DNA of 64,000 nucleotides from Sphingomonas sp. M1-B02 (GCF_026167525.1 NZ_CP110679.1:2529501-2593500), one strand, 5' to 3'; positions 28,666 through 37,543 are shown, numbered from the stretch's first letter. The notes: generated by a model not told the origin, from the sequence alone. A program made the numbers and translations.

Positions 28666-29562
28666 TCAGCGCAAATAATCGAACAGGGTCAGGCTGGAGA
28701 GCTTGCTGAAGCTGGCCTGCGTTGCCTGAAGGATGGTGAGCGTCTTCTGGAGCTGGGTGACGGCAACGGTGACGTCGGTGTCTTCCAGCCCCGAACGGAC
28801 ATCCTCGCGGGCTTCGCCGGCGGCGATCAGCCGGTCGCTATCGAGTTCCAGCCGCGCCGCACGGGCGCCCCCCGATGCCCGGGCGAGCGTTACGCTTTCC
28901 AACGACGCCTTTATCCCGGTCATCGCGCTGTCGGCGGCAGCCTTGACGTCACCGCCCGCCTGAAGTGCGGTGGCAAAGCTCGCCAGCACCGCGAACATGT
29001 CGCTGCCCCCGGCGGCAAAGGCCGCCACGCCGGTCACGGTGCCTTGGATCGTCGCGCCCTCGCCGATCGGAATCGCCGAAGGCTCGCCGGTTCCCGCGAA
29101 GCTGATCGTCCCGTCGGTCGCGCGGACATAGGCCACGTCTCCGCTCGCCCCACCGAACAAAGGCTGACCGCGCACGTCCTTGGTGTTGGCGAGCCCGAAC
29201 AAGGCGTCGCGGATCGAATCCAGTTCCTTGCCGATCGCCGCGCGATTGGTGTCCGACAGCGTGCCGTTGGACGCCTGCGTGGTAAGCTCCAGCGCGCGCT
29301 GGAGCTGCGCCTCGACGCCGTCGAGCGTGGTGTCGGTCTGTGCCAGCAATCCCTGCGCCATGCCGATATTGGCAGCATAGGCACCGTCGTCCGCGGTCCG
29401 CTGCTTCAGGCCCTGCAGCCGCAGATAGGCCCCGGGATTGTCCGAAGGGTTGAGCAACTTATTGCCCGTCGCGATTTGCATCTGGATCGAATCTGCCTCG
29501 GCGGTGAGCCGAGTCATCATCGACGCGGGGCGATTATACATCTGGGAGGTCGCGATACGCAT
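28666..29562 (-). CDS. flgL: Flagellar hook-filament junction protein FlgL
   Basis: Second hook-associated protein, joining FlgK to the filament. 298 residues; the N-terminal flagellin-like helix MRIATSQMYNRPASMMTRLTAEADSIQMQIATG and C-terminal LEDTDVTVAVTQLQKTLTILQATQASFSK-type coiled coil mark the family. ATG 29562 is preferred on homology, although an in-frame GTG at 29574 overlaps the flgK stop and could also serve. Confidence 0.92.
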   Translation of the reverse strand: MRIATSQMYNRPASMMTRLTAEADSIQMQIATGNKLLNPSDNPGAYLRLQGLKQRTADDGAYAANIGMAQGLLAQTDTTLDGVEAQLQRALELTTQASNGTLSDTNRAAIGKELDSIRDALFGLANTKDVRGQPLFGGASGDVAYVRATDGTISFAGTGEPSAIPIGEGATIQGTVTGVAAFAAGGSDMFAVLASFATALQAGGDVKAAADSAMTGIKASLESVTLARASGGARAARLELDSDRLIAAGEAREDVRSGLEDTDVTVAVTQLQKTLTILQATQASFSKLSSLTLFDYLR

Positions 29563-29570
29563 GGCAGGGC

Positions 29571-30911
29571 TCACCGGATCTCGAGGATGGATTGCAGGGT
29601 CTCGCGCGCGATCTGGATCACGCGGCTCGACGCCTGATAGGCTTGCTGGAAGCGAAGCAGGTCGACGGCTTCCTCGTCGATATTGACTCCCACCGCGGCG
29701 GCGCGCTCGGCGATCGCCGAATCGCGCATCGCAGTCTGCGCCTCGGCCACGGTGGTCCGCGCCGAAAGTGCGGCCGCATTCGCGGACGTCATGCTCGCCA
29801 CGCTGTCTTCAAACTTGCCGGTGCCGCGGAGGCTATCGAGGCCGGCGAGATTGCCATTGTCGCGGATACCCTTGTCGGTCGACGCCGCGGCGATTCCGCG
29901 GGGATCCGAAAGCGCAAGCGTCAGCCTCGACGCGGGATCGCCCACCACGAACATCGGCGCTCCGGGATCGCCCTGCAGGTCGTCGCCGGCGGCCTGGACC
30001 GCATTGACGCCCTCGGCGAAGTCGGTCGCGAGCGTGTTCAGTTCGTCGCGGGCGCCGGCGATGCGCTGGGCGCCTTCGACGAAGCCCGCGAGCACGCCCC
30101 CATTGGGGAACATCGCGCTGCTCTCGCCCTGGAAGTTGAGCGTGTAGGTCAGCACGCCCTCGTCGCTGCGCTTGAAGGTCACGCCGCCGGCATTCTCGCC
30201 GGAGACCAGGACGGGGCCCGCGACGCCGCCCGCACGAACGATCGCGCGCCCGACATGATCGGTGGTGACCGAGACGTCGGTGATGACGCTCATCTGTTCG
30301 AGCAGACGATCGCGCTCGTCGAGCAAGGCGGCCTGGCCGCTGCTGCCTGCCTGCGCGCGGCCGAGCCCTGCGTTCACACGTCCCAGCGCCTTGGCGAGGC
30401 CGTTGAGCTCGGTTGCCGCGGCGCCCGCGCTTGCGTCGAGATCCTCCATCGCCCCGTCCAGCGCGATGCCGGTCGCCGCGAAGGCAGACGCGATGCTCGA
30501 TGCCGCCTCGATCATCGCCGCGCGCGGTGCAAGCGATGCCGGGTCGGCCGCCACGGCCTTGGCCGAATTGAAGAATGCGGTCAGCCGGCTGCCCAGCTGG
30601 TTGCCGGTCAGCGATTGTTCGATCCGCTGGAGCCAGGTCGCGCCGGTTTCGGTCTTGGCCAGTTCCGCGGAGGCGGTGCGCACCTCGGCGGTCTTGTAGA
30701 CGTCGGCGGCGCGGGTGATGCCATTGACGACCACGCCCATGCCCGTCGCCGAGCCGGTCGAGATGCCGGCGGGCGCCACGACTTCGCGAACATTCGTGGT
30801 GCGCCGCGAATAGCCGGCATTGCCCGCACTCGCGATATTCTCGGAAGTGGTGGTCAGCGCCGTTTGGTAGGCCTTCAGGCTCGAAAGCCCGATCGAAAGC
30901 ATGTCGCTCAT
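29571..30911 (-). CDS. flgK: Flagellar hook-associated protein FlgK
   Basis: First hook-filament junction protein (HAP1). 446 residues with the rod/hook N-terminal motif LSSLKAYQTALTTTSENIASAGNAGYSRR and the C-terminal DLLRFQQAYQASSRVIQIARETLQSILEIR. The start overlaps the flgJ stop (ATGA), and its Shine-Dalgarno AGGGG is in a hairpin (30919-30933) formed by flgJ codons. Confidence 0.95.
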   Translation of the reverse strand: MSDMLSIGLSSLKAYQTALTTTSENIASAGNAGYSRRTTNVREVVAPAGISTGSATGMGVVVNGITRAADVYKTAEVRTASAELAKTETGATWLQRIEQSLTGNQLGSRLTAFFNSAKAVAADPASLAPRAAMIEAASSIASAFAATGIALDGAMEDLDASAGAAATELNGLAKALGRVNAGLGRAQAGSSGQAALLDERDRLLEQMSVITDVSVTTDHVGRAIVRAGGVAGPVLVSGENAGGVTFKRSDEGVLTYTLNFQGESSAMFPNGGVLAGFVEGAQRIAGARDELNTLATDFAEGVNAVQAAGDDLQGDPGAPMFVVGDPASRLTLALSDPRGIAAASTDKGIRDNGNLAGLDSLRGTGKFEDSVASMTSANAAALSARTTVAEAQTAMRDSAIAERAAAVGVNIDEEAVDLLRFQQAYQASSRVIQIARETLQSILEIR

Positions 30912-31240
30912 GGCTTTGTCCCCTCAGGAGGGGCGGCCGGATCGACCGCCGCCGCCTTGGCGAGGAAGTCCGTCATCGCCTTGCCGATCCCGATCGGCGC
31001 ATGCGCCGCCATCGATTGCGCAAGCTGCTGGTCCTGCATGTCGCGGAACTGCTCGGTCGCCTTGCTATCGAACAGGCCGTCGCCAAGCTTGGCCGACCGC
31101 ATCGACTTGAGCATCATGCCAACGAAGATCGCCTCGAAGCGCTTGCCCGCGGCTTCGAGATTCTCCTTGGACTGCAGCCGCGACGTGTCCGTGGACGCGC
31201 CGCTGCCGATGCCGCCGACAGGGCCGAGCGGAGCGCTCAC
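30908..31240 (-). CDS. flgJ: Rod-capping protein FlgJ, rod-binding domain only
   Basis: Caps the growing rod in the periplasm. Only 110 residues: the rod-binding domain with AAGKRFEAIFVGMMLKSMRSAK and LFDSKATEQFRDMQDQQLAQSMA. The C-terminal muramidase found in enterobacterial FlgJ is absent. A separate lytic transglycosylase gene lies in the same flagellar cluster at 40074-40958 and probably supplies the wall-cutting activity. Overlaps flgI and flgK by 4 bases. Confidence 0.93.
   Translation of the reverse strand: MSAPLGPVGGIGSGASTDTSRLQSKENLEAAGKRFEAIFVGMMLKSMRSAKLGDGLFDSKATEQFRDMQDQQLAQSMAAHAPIGIGKAMTDFLAKAAAVDPAAPPEGTKP
30919..30934 (-). promoter_or_regulatory. Hairpin masking the flgK ribosome-binding site
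   Basis: In the transcript the sequence CCCCT-CCTG-AGGGG folds into a 5-pair GC-rich hairpin whose 3' arm is the flgK Shine-Dalgarno. The hairpin lies inside the last codons of flgJ, so ribosomes finishing flgJ would open it. Translational coupling is inferred. Confidence 0.45.
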
Positions 31241-32331
31241 AGGATGACGAGCTCCGCCTTGAGCGCGCCGGCTTCCTTGAGCGCCTCTAGGATCGCGACC
31301 AGATCGGCCGGCGAAGCGCCGATCGCGTTGACCGCCTTCACCACGTCGGCAAGCTTCGGGCCGGGAGACAGCAAGAACATCGGACGCTTTTCCTCCTCGA
31401 CGCCGACGGTGCTGTTCTGCTCCATCGCGGTCTGGCCCTGGCTGAACGGATTCGGCTGGCTGACCCTCTGGGCTTCATCAATACGAACGGTCAGTTTACC
31501 ATGTGTTACCGCGGCAGGGCTGACGCGCACTGCAGAGTTGATCACCACGGTTCCGGTGCGGGCATTGACGATCACCCGCGCCGGCGCCTCGGCCGCTTCC
31601 ACGGTGAGATTTTCGATCTCGGACATCATTTCGGCGCGCACGTCCGAGCCGGGAGGCGCGGAGACGGCGATCGAGACGCCGTCGATCGCGCGGGCGCGGC
31701 CGCCGCCGAAGCGGACGTTGATCGCATCCTGCACACGCTGCGCGGTCGTGAAATCCGCCCGCGCCAGGTTGAAGGTGAGGAACGGCGCCTTGTCGAACCC
31801 GGTGTCGACCACGCGCTCGACGGTGGCGCCCTCGGGAATGCGTCCGCTGGACGGGGTGTTGACGACGATCGACGAACCGTCGGCGCCTTCCGCGCCCAGC
31901 CCGCCGACAGCAAGGTTGCCCTGCGCCATTGCATAGATCTGGCCGTCGGCGCCGAGCAACGGCGTCATGATCAGCGTGCCGCCGCGCAGCGACTTGGACT
32001 TGCCCATCGACGATACGGTGATGTCGAGCTTTTGGCCGGGCTTTGCGAAGGCAGGCAGCTCGGCGGTGATCATCACCACCGCGGCGTTCTTCAGGCTCGG
32101 GCTCACCCCGGCCGGCAGCTGGAAGCCGAAGCGCGAGGTGACGCCGCGCATCGACTGGACGGTATACTCCAGATTGTCGTCGCCGGTGCCGGGCAGGCCG
32201 ACCACCACGCCATAGCCGGTCAGCTGGTTGGTGCGGATGCCCTGGAAGCCGCCCAGATCCTTCACGCGCTGCGCGCTCGCGGGCAATGCCGCAAGGCTGG
32301 CGATCAGGAGTGCGAGGAAGATACGGATCAT
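31237..32331 (-). CDS. flgI: Flagellar P-ring protein FlgI
   Basis: Periplasmic ring around the rod. 364 residues with a cleavable signal peptide (about 1-20, LPASAQ) and the family sequence VKDLGGFQGIRTNQLTGYGVVVGLPGTGDD near the mature N terminus; TGVVVIN-type repeat VIVNARTGTVVINSAVRVSPAAVTHG and the C-terminal KLADVVKAVNAIGASPADLVAILEALKEAGAL are intact. It depends on FlgA, also encoded in this window, for assembly. Confidence 0.96.
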   Translation of the reverse strand: MIRIFLALLIASLAALPASAQRVKDLGGFQGIRTNQLTGYGVVVGLPGTGDDNLEYTVQSMRGVTSRFGFQLPAGVSPSLKNAAVVMITAELPAFAKPGQKLDITVSSMGKSKSLRGGTLIMTPLLGADGQIYAMAQGNLAVGGLGAEGADGSSIVVNTPSSGRIPEGATVERVVDTGFDKAPFLTFNLARADFTTAQRVQDAINVRFGGGRARAIDGVSIAVSAPPGSDVRAEMMSEIENLTVEAAEAPARVIVNARTGTVVINSAVRVSPAAVTHGKLTVRIDEAQRVSQPNPFSQGQTAMEQNSTVGVEEEKRPMFLLSPGPKLADVVKAVNAIGASPADLVAILEALKEAGALKAELVIL

Positions 32332-32345
32332 ATTGGAGCTCCGCC

Positions 32346-33035
32346 TCAGAAGGGGCTGATGATCTGGAAAAAGCGGCTCAGCCAGCCCTGACGGCTGGCG
32401 CGGGCGATATCGCCCTTGCCGGTGTAAGCGATGCGGGCATCGGCGACGCGGGTGCTGGCCACGCGATTATAGGCGTCGATGTCGGCGGTGCGGACGATGC
32501 CCTTGATCTGGATGAACTCGTCGCCGCGATTGAGCGTGACTCGCTTCTGCCCGCGCACCAGCATCGTCCCGTTAGGATAGACTTCGGCCACGGTGACGCT
32601 GACTTCGCCAGACAGCGCATTGGCCTGGTCGGCGGTGCCGGTGCCGGCGAAGTTGCGGTTGCCGCTGATCGACGCGTCGCTCTTGTTGAACAGGTTGAGG
32701 GCGCCGGTGGTCGGCGGGGTGAGCGAGAAGCCGCCGCCGCTGTCGAGCTTGGTCGCAGCCGACTTGGAGGCGCTGGTACGCTCGACGAGCACGATCGTCA
32801 GCGGATCGCCCACACGACGCGCGCGCAGGCCCTCGTACAGGGCGGCGTAGCCGTCGCCCGCCTGGAAGATGCTGCCATTGGCCACCGGTACCACCGTCGC
32901 CGGCGCTGAAAGCGTTGCCGAATAGTCTTCCTTCGGCTTCTTCTTGCCGAACAATTGCGCCTTGGCCGGCGTGGCGGTGAACGCCATCGCCGCTGCGACC
33001 AGTGATCCGGCGGCAATACCTGCAAGAAACTTCAC
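32346..33035 (-). CDS. flgH: Flagellar L-ring protein FlgH, without lipobox cysteine
   Basis: Outer-membrane ring of the basal body. GTG 33035 is preferred: it gives MKFLAGIAAGSLVAAAMAFTA-type signal peptide ending AKA|Q, and AGGTG lies upstream; the ORF start at 33065 would overlap flgG. Core: SIFQAGDGYAALYEGLRARRVGDPLTI, GEVSVTVAEVYPNGTMLVRGQKRVTLNRGDEFIQIKGIVR, and the C-terminal ARASRQGWLSRFFQIISPF. 229 residues. No cysteine occurs anywhere, so it cannot be lipidated as canonical FlgH is. Confidence 0.93.
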   Translation of the reverse strand: MKFLAGIAAGSLVAAAMAFTATPAKAQLFGKKKPKEDYSATLSAPATVVPVANGSIFQAGDGYAALYEGLRARRVGDPLTIVLVERTSASKSAATKLDSGGGFSLTPPTTGALNLFNKSDASISGNRNFAGTGTADQANALSGEVSVTVAEVYPNGTMLVRGQKRVTLNRGDEFIQIKGIVRTADIDAYNRVASTRVADARIAYTGKGDIARASRQGWLSRFFQIISPF

Positions 33036-33045
33036 GGAGCGCACC

Positions 33046-33834
33046 TCAGATGTTCTGATTGACATATTTGAGCATCTCGTCGGTCGCCGAGATCATCTTC
33101 GAATTGACTTCATAGGCACGCTGCGTCTCGATCATGTCGACCAGCTCCTCGACGACATTGACGTTCGATGCTTCGAGCGCACCCTGGCGGATCTTGCCGC
33201 GGCCTGCTTCTCCCGGCGCACCCAGGCTGGAAGCACCGCTCGCCGATGTCTCGATCAGGAAATTATCGCCGGTCGCCTGCAGCCCGCCCGGATTGGGAAA
33301 GGTCGCGACCTGGATCTGGCCGAGCTGGCTCGATTCGGTCTGGCCGGCAATCTGCGCGGAAACCGTGCCGTCGGCGCCGATCGTGATGCCGGTCGTGCCC
33401 TCGGGGATCGAGATGCCGGGCATCACCTGATAGCCGTCGCTGGTCACCATCATGCCCTCGGGCGAGCGCGAGAAATTGCCGGCGCGGGTGTAGCCGAGCT
33501 GGCCGCCGGGCAGCTGCACCTGGAAATAGCCATCGCCTTCCAGCGCCAGATCGAGCGAGCCGCCGGTATTCTGGAACGAACCCTGCGTATCGACCCGCGC
33601 CGTGCCCTGGATACGCACGCCGGTGCCCAGGTTCAGGCCCGTTGCATATTTCGTCTCCGCGGTGCTCGCGGCGCCGGGCGCGGTGACCACCTGGTAAGCG
33701 AGCGTCTGGAACGAGGCACGATCACGCTTGAACGCGGTCGTGTTCACGTTGGCGAGGTTGTTCGAGATCACGCGCATGCGCATGTCCTGGGCGTCGAGCC
33801 CAGTGCGCGCGATATGCATTGCCGACGAACCCAT
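33046..33834 (-). CDS. flgG: Flagellar distal rod protein FlgG
   Basis: Distal rod subunit. 262 residues, with the N-terminal motif MRVISNNLANVNTTAFKRDRASFQ, central GYFQVQLPGGQLGYTRAGNFSRSPEG and C-terminal ALEASNVNVVEELVDMIETQRAYEVNSKMISATDEML. Complete at both ends. Eleven bases overlap or separate from flgH depending on its start. Confidence 0.97.
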   Translation of the reverse strand: MGSSAMHIARTGLDAQDMRMRVISNNLANVNTTAFKRDRASFQTLAYQVVTAPGAASTAETKYATGLNLGTGVRIQGTARVDTQGSFQNTGGSLDLALEGDGYFQVQLPGGQLGYTRAGNFSRSPEGMMVTSDGYQVMPGISIPEGTTGITIGADGTVSAQIAGQTESSQLGQIQVATFPNPGGLQATGDNFLIETSASGASSLGAPGEAGRGKIRQGALEASNVNVVEELVDMIETQRAYEVNSKMISATDEMLKYVNQNI

Positions 33835-33850
33835 GTTCTAAGTCCTTTCC

Positions 33851-34594
33851 TTAGGCGGGCATCCGCATCAGCGATGCGGCGCTCTCGTCCATGTTCTTGG
33901 CTTCCTTGAGCAGGTTGGCCTGCACTTCGTAGCTGCGCTGGTTCTCGATCATGTCGACCAGCGCCTGTGTCAGATTGACGTTAGACTGCTCCAGCGAGCC
34001 GACCTGGAACGTGCCGTCGAGATCGGCCGGCAGCACGCCGCCGCCCTTCACGTGGAGCAGATTGTCCAGCCCCTTGGTGGTCTGGCTACCCTCGGTGCTG
34101 ACCAGCTTGATCCGGTCGATCACCTGCGGCTGCGTTTCGTCACCACCTAGCGGCACGATCGAAACGGAGCCGTCCGGGGCGATCGAGATCGACTGGTGGG
34201 GCGGCACGGTGATGGGGCCCCCCGACCCCATCACCGGGAAACCGTCGCCGGTTTCCAACACGCCCGACGGCGCGACGGTGAGGTCGCCGCGCCTCGTATA
34301 GGCTTCCTGGCCATCCTTGGCCTGCACCGCGATCCAGGAATCGGTGGTCACGGCCACATCGAGCGGGCGGTTGGTCTGGACGATCGTGCCGGCGCGCCGG
34401 TCGAAATCGTTGACTTCCTCTGCCGCCATCTGGCGCGAATCCATGCCCGAGCCCTGGAGCACCATCCGGTCGAAGCTGACGCGATCGGCGCGGAAGCCGA
34501 TCGTGGACGCGTTCGCGATATTGTTCGCGATCGTGCCCTGCGCCGACATCTGGCTCTTGAGCCCCGAAAGCGCGGTGTAGACAAGCCGGTCCAT
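33851..34594 (-). CDS. flgF: Flagellar proximal rod protein FlgF
   Basis: Proximal rod subunit of 247 residues. N-terminal SAQGTIANNIANASTIGFRADRVSF and C-terminal GSLEQSNVNLTQALVDMIENQRSYEVQANLLKEAKNMDESAA match the rod/hook family; the middle segment is shorter than in FlgG and FlgE. It follows flgE by 26 bases and precedes flgG by 16. Confidence 0.95.
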   Translation of the reverse strand: MDRLVYTALSGLKSQMSAQGTIANNIANASTIGFRADRVSFDRMVLQGSGMDSRQMAAEEVNDFDRRAGTIVQTNRPLDVAVTTDSWIAVQAKDGQEAYTRRGDLTVAPSGVLETGDGFPVMGSGGPITVPPHQSISIAPDGSVSIVPLGGDETQPQVIDRIKLVSTEGSQTTKGLDNLLHVKGGGVLPADLDGTFQVGSLEQSNVNLTQALVDMIENQRSYEVQANLLKEAKNMDESAASLMRMPA

Positions 34595-34620
34595 GGCGTG
34601 ACTTTCTGTGACTTTTCAGA

Positions 34621-35928
34621 TCAGCTGCGGATGTTGAAGATGGTCTGCGAGATCTGGCTCGCGGTATCGAGCGCCTTGGCGTTCGCCTGGAAGTTGCGCT
34701 GCGCCGCGATCAGGCCGACCAGTTCCTCGGTGATGTCGACGTTGGAGCGTTCGATCGCCCCCGACATCAGCCCGCCGAAACCGTTGGCGCCGGGCTCGCC
34801 CAGGCGAGCCTCGCCCGACAGGCCCGATGCGGACCAGGTGCTGCTGCCCTGCTGGCGCATGCCGGCGGGGTTGGAGAAGCTGGCCAGCACCACCTTGCCC
34901 AGTGCCTGGCTGTCGCCGTTGGAGAAGCTTGCCGACACCGTGCCGTCGTCGGCGATCGTCACGCCTTCCAGCTGGCCGACGGGCGAGCCGTCCTGGGTGC
35001 TCGCATTGACGCTGAACGGTGAATAGACTTGCGTGGTCGCATCGCCGAAATCGAGGTTGATAACCTGCTCGGCAGTGGCGCCCGGTGCCAGGAATCCGGC
35101 AAAGGTGGTCGGTCCGGTCGGTGCGGTGAGCTTGCCCGTGGCGTCGAATGTCAGCGTGATCGGCTCTTGGATGTCGGGATCGGGGTTGGTGGTCAGCTGC
35201 TTGTCGCCGACAAAGGAATAAGCGGTCCATTCGCTGTTCGGATCGCCCGTGGTCGGCGCGGTCTCGCGCACGAAATAGGTCGTCATCGTCAGCGCATTGC
35301 CGTTCGCGTCGTAGATCGTCGTCTGCGCCGAATGGTTGTAGGTGGCCGGATCAAAGCGATCGAAGGCATAGGGCTCATCTTCCCAGCGATCGTCGTCCTT
35401 GGGGATCAGCTGGTTGGCGTTGAGGTTCAGCGACATGCTGACATTCTGCGATGCCTCGGGCTTGCCGCTGGTCTGCGGCAGGCGAAGGCTGACCGTCGAG
35501 GCGAGGCCGGTGGCGACCACCGAGCCCGAACCGTCGACCGGATAGACCTGCAGCTTGTTGCCCTGGCCATCGACGACATAGCGGTCCGAATTTACCAGGA
35601 AGCTGCCGTTGCGGGTGAACGAGACGTTGTTGCCGCTCGCGTCGCCGCCCTTGACGATGAAGAAGCCCTCGCCCGAGATCGCCACGTCGAGCGCCGAGGT
35701 CGATTGCGTGAAGCCGCCCTGACTGAACTGCTGACGCACCGATTTCACGACCGTGCCCGAGCCGACCATCTGGGTCGGGTTCGAGTTGGAGGTGGAGGCG
35801 ATGACGTCGGCGAACTGCGTCGTCGAACGCTTGAAGCCGTTGGTCGAGACGTTCGCAAGGTTGTGCGAGATCGTCGACATTTCGGTCTGGGCTGCCTGGA
35901 GCCCGCTGAGCGAAGTAAAGAAGGACAT
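34621..35928 (-). CDS. flgE: Flagellar hook protein FlgE
   Basis: Main hook subunit. 435 residues with the N-terminal SGLQAAQTEMSTISHNLANVSTNGFKRSTTQF, an internal domain (about 150-330) rich in Asp/Thr, and C-terminal GAIERSNVDITEELVGLIAAQRNFQANAKALDTASQISQTIFNI. Hook length is set by FliK, encoded at 55061. Upstream flgD supplies the hook cap. Confidence 0.97.
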   Translation of the reverse strand: MSFFTSLSGLQAAQTEMSTISHNLANVSTNGFKRSTTQFADVIASTSNSNPTQMVGSGTVVKSVRQQFSQGGFTQSTSALDVAISGEGFFIVKGGDASGNNVSFTRNGSFLVNSDRYVVDGQGNKLQVYPVDGSGSVVATGLASTVSLRLPQTSGKPEASQNVSMSLNLNANQLIPKDDDRWEDEPYAFDRFDPATYNHSAQTTIYDANGNALTMTTYFVRETAPTTGDPNSEWTAYSFVGDKQLTTNPDPDIQEPITLTFDATGKLTAPTGPTTFAGFLAPGATAEQVINLDFGDATTQVYSPFSVNASTQDGSPVGQLEGVTIADDGTVSASFSNGDSQALGKVVLASFSNPAGMRQQGSSTWSASGLSGEARLGEPGANGFGGLMSGAIERSNVDITEELVGLIAAQRNFQANAKALDTASQISQTIFNIRS

Positions 35929-35946
35929 GACAGTTACTCCTGAAGA

Positions 35947-36636
35947 TCAGCCGACTTGCCAGACGGCGGAGAGGGGGACCTGGCCGACGCCAGGCAGGGT
36001 TAGAACGGGTTGGCCATCGGCACCGAGCGAGACCGTGGAGACCGGCGCCCAGACGAGCGGGGCGGCGTTGACGGCGCCATCGGCATTGCGCGCGCTGACC
36101 TTGACGGTGAACGGACCCTCGCCGGCATCTTCGCCCGCCGCATTCTTGCCGTCCCAGTCGAACGCGACCGCGCCGGCGTCCTGCTTGCCGAGCACCAGCG
36201 TCTTGAGCGTCTTGCCGTCGGCGTCCGAGATGGTGACGCTGACGTCGGTCGCCGCCTTCTCCAGCGCAACGGCGCCGGCGATGCCGCCGGCCTCGCGTGG
36301 ATAGGCAGTCGAGCCTTCGGTCAGCACCGTCTTGCCGACATAGCCGAGCGCATCGCTCAGCGACGTCCCGCTGAGTTTCGAAGCGATCGCCTTCAGGGTC
36401 GTGCTCATCTCGGTAATGCCCGAGAGCGACGAGAATTGCGCCATCTGCGCAACCATCTGGGTGTTGTCGACGGGCTCGAACGGATCCTGGTTCTTAAGCT
36501 GCGCCGTCATCAGCGTCAGGAAGTCGTTCTGGTCCATCTCGGTCTTGCCGAGGTTCGAGGTATCCGTCTTCGTCGTCGACGTCGTCCCGCTATAGCGATT
36601 GACGCCCAGCGTCTGCAGGGTGGTGTCGAAATCCAT
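35947..36636 (-). CDS. flgD: Flagellar hook-capping protein FlgD
   Basis: Scaffold at the tip of the growing hook. 229 residues: the N-terminal region has LGKTEMDQNDFLTLMTAQLKNQDPFEPVDNTQMVAQMAQFSSLSGI, the FlgD hallmark, followed by an Ig-like/TUDOR-like C-terminal domain (KNAAGEDAGEGPFTVKV). Complete. Two bases from flgC. Confidence 0.95.
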   Translation of the reverse strand: MDFDTTLQTLGVNRYSGTTSTTKTDTSNLGKTEMDQNDFLTLMTAQLKNQDPFEPVDNTQMVAQMAQFSSLSGITEMSTTLKAIASKLSGTSLSDALGYVGKTVLTEGSTAYPREAGGIAGAVALEKAATDVSVTISDADGKTLKTLVLGKQDAGAVAFDWDGKNAAGEDAGEGPFTVKVSARNADGAVNAAPLVWAPVSTVSLGADGQPVLTLPGVGQVPLSAVWQVG

Positions 36637-36638
36637 GA

Positions 36639-37049
36639 TCAGCGGCCCAGCTTGAGGGTGTCGACGATCAGCTGCTTTGCAGTCTGCATCACTTCGACAT
36701 TGTTCTGATAAGTGCGCGCGCTCTCGAGCATGTCGACCAGCTCGCGCGTCTCATCCACCGCGCTTTCCCAGACGTTGCCGTCCTTGTCGGCCATCGGATT
36801 GCCCGGATCGTAGCGCTTGGTCGGCTCGGAGCCGGCGGTGACGACCTGTTCGACGTCGACGGTCGACATGCCGCTCATCTCGTCGAAGGCGGTGCGGAAT
36901 ACCGGCTTGATCGTGCGATAGGCGGCGTTGGCACTCGATGCGACGGTGCCGGCATTGGCCAGGTTCGACGCGGTGGTGTTCATCCGCACCAGTTGCGCGG
37001 ACATCGCCCGGCCGGAGACCTGGAAGATCGAAAGCGGTTGATCGCCCAT
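36639..37049 (-). CDS. flgC: Flagellar proximal rod protein FlgC
   Basis: Proximal rod subunit, 136 residues, N-terminal VSGRAMSAQLVRMNTTASNLANAGTVASS and C-terminal DPGNPMADKDGNVWESAVDETRELVDMLESARTYQNNVEVMQTAKQLIVDTLKL typical of FlgC. Downstream of flgB in the same transcript with two bases between. Confidence 0.96.
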   Translation of the reverse strand: MGDQPLSIFQVSGRAMSAQLVRMNTTASNLANAGTVASSANAAYRTIKPVFRTAFDEMSGMSTVDVEQVVTAGSEPTKRYDPGNPMADKDGNVWESAVDETRELVDMLESARTYQNNVEVMQTAKQLIVDTLKLGR

Positions 37050-37051
37050 GC

Positions 37052-37402
37052 TTATTCTCCCCTCAGCGCGCGCGTGATCGTCGAGATGCGGCCGTTCAGG
37101 AACGACAAGGTCGTCTGATAGGCCACGGCATTCTCGGCGAAGGCGGTTTGTTCGGTGGCGAGCTCGACGGTGTTGCCATCCTGGCTCGACTGCTGCGGAA
37201 TGCGGAACAGCGTTGCGTCGTCGATCGCGCTGTCCGAGCCGCCCGGCGCCTCGATCCCCTGGAGCGCGGCGCGGAAGTCGATGTCCTTCGCTTTATATCC
37301 GGGCGTGGACGCATTGGCGATGTTCGACGCCAGCACGCCCATGCGCTGCGAGCGCACAGTCAGCGCTGCGCCATGTACTCCGAATAGGCTGTCGTTCGAC
37401 AA
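37052..37402 (-). CDS. flgB: Flagellar proximal rod protein FlgB
   Basis: First gene of the flgBCDEFGHIJKL-motAB run. A TTG start at 37402 is chosen: it has GGGAG 7 bases upstream, lies about 25 bases after the predicted sigma-54 start site, and gives the normal FlgB N terminus LSNDSLFGVHGAALTVRSQRMGVLASNIANASTPGYKAKDIDF. The longer reading to 37570 would run through the promoter. Product 116 residues. Confidence 0.93.
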   Translation of the reverse strand: MSNDSLFGVHGAALTVRSQRMGVLASNIANASTPGYKAKDIDFRAALQGIEAPGGSDSAIDDATLFRIPQQSSQDGNTVELATEQTAFAENAVAYQTTLSFLNGRISTITRALRGE

Positions 37403-37437
37403 TGCAGGTCTCCCGCACGAAAGTTCATGCGTGTCTG

Positions 37438-37453
37438 TGCAATGGGCGTGCCA
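37438..37453 (-). promoter_or_regulatory. Sigma-54 promoter for flgB operon
   Basis: Minus-strand reading TGGCAC-GCCCA-TTGCA, an exact match to the sigma-54 consensus with ten bases between the GG and GC. It would start transcription near 37427, about 25 bases before the flgB TTG. The flanking CGGCAA/TTGCCG elements are the proposed activator sites. Confidence 0.88.
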
Positions 37454-37505
37454 GTTTGCCGACAAGAGCCTGAGGCTACGCGAAATCGAGCCTTTTGACG
37501 GTAAC

Positions 37506-37543
37506 CGGCAAGTCTTTGCCGCTTTGGCGGCAACCGGCTGCCG
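37506..37543. promoter_or_regulatory. Two tandem FlbD-site-like palindromes (ftr-like) between divergent sigma-54 promoters
   Basis: CGGCAA-GTCT-TTGCCG at 37506-37521 and CGGCAA-CCGG-CTGCCG at 37528-37543, 22 bases apart start to start. Extra CGGCAA half sites occur at 37549-37554 and 37579-37584, and TTGCCG at 37456-37461. They sit between the flgB and PomA-like promoters and resemble, as I recall them, the GGCA/TGCC ftr elements bound by FlbD in Caulobacter. Confidence 0.65.
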
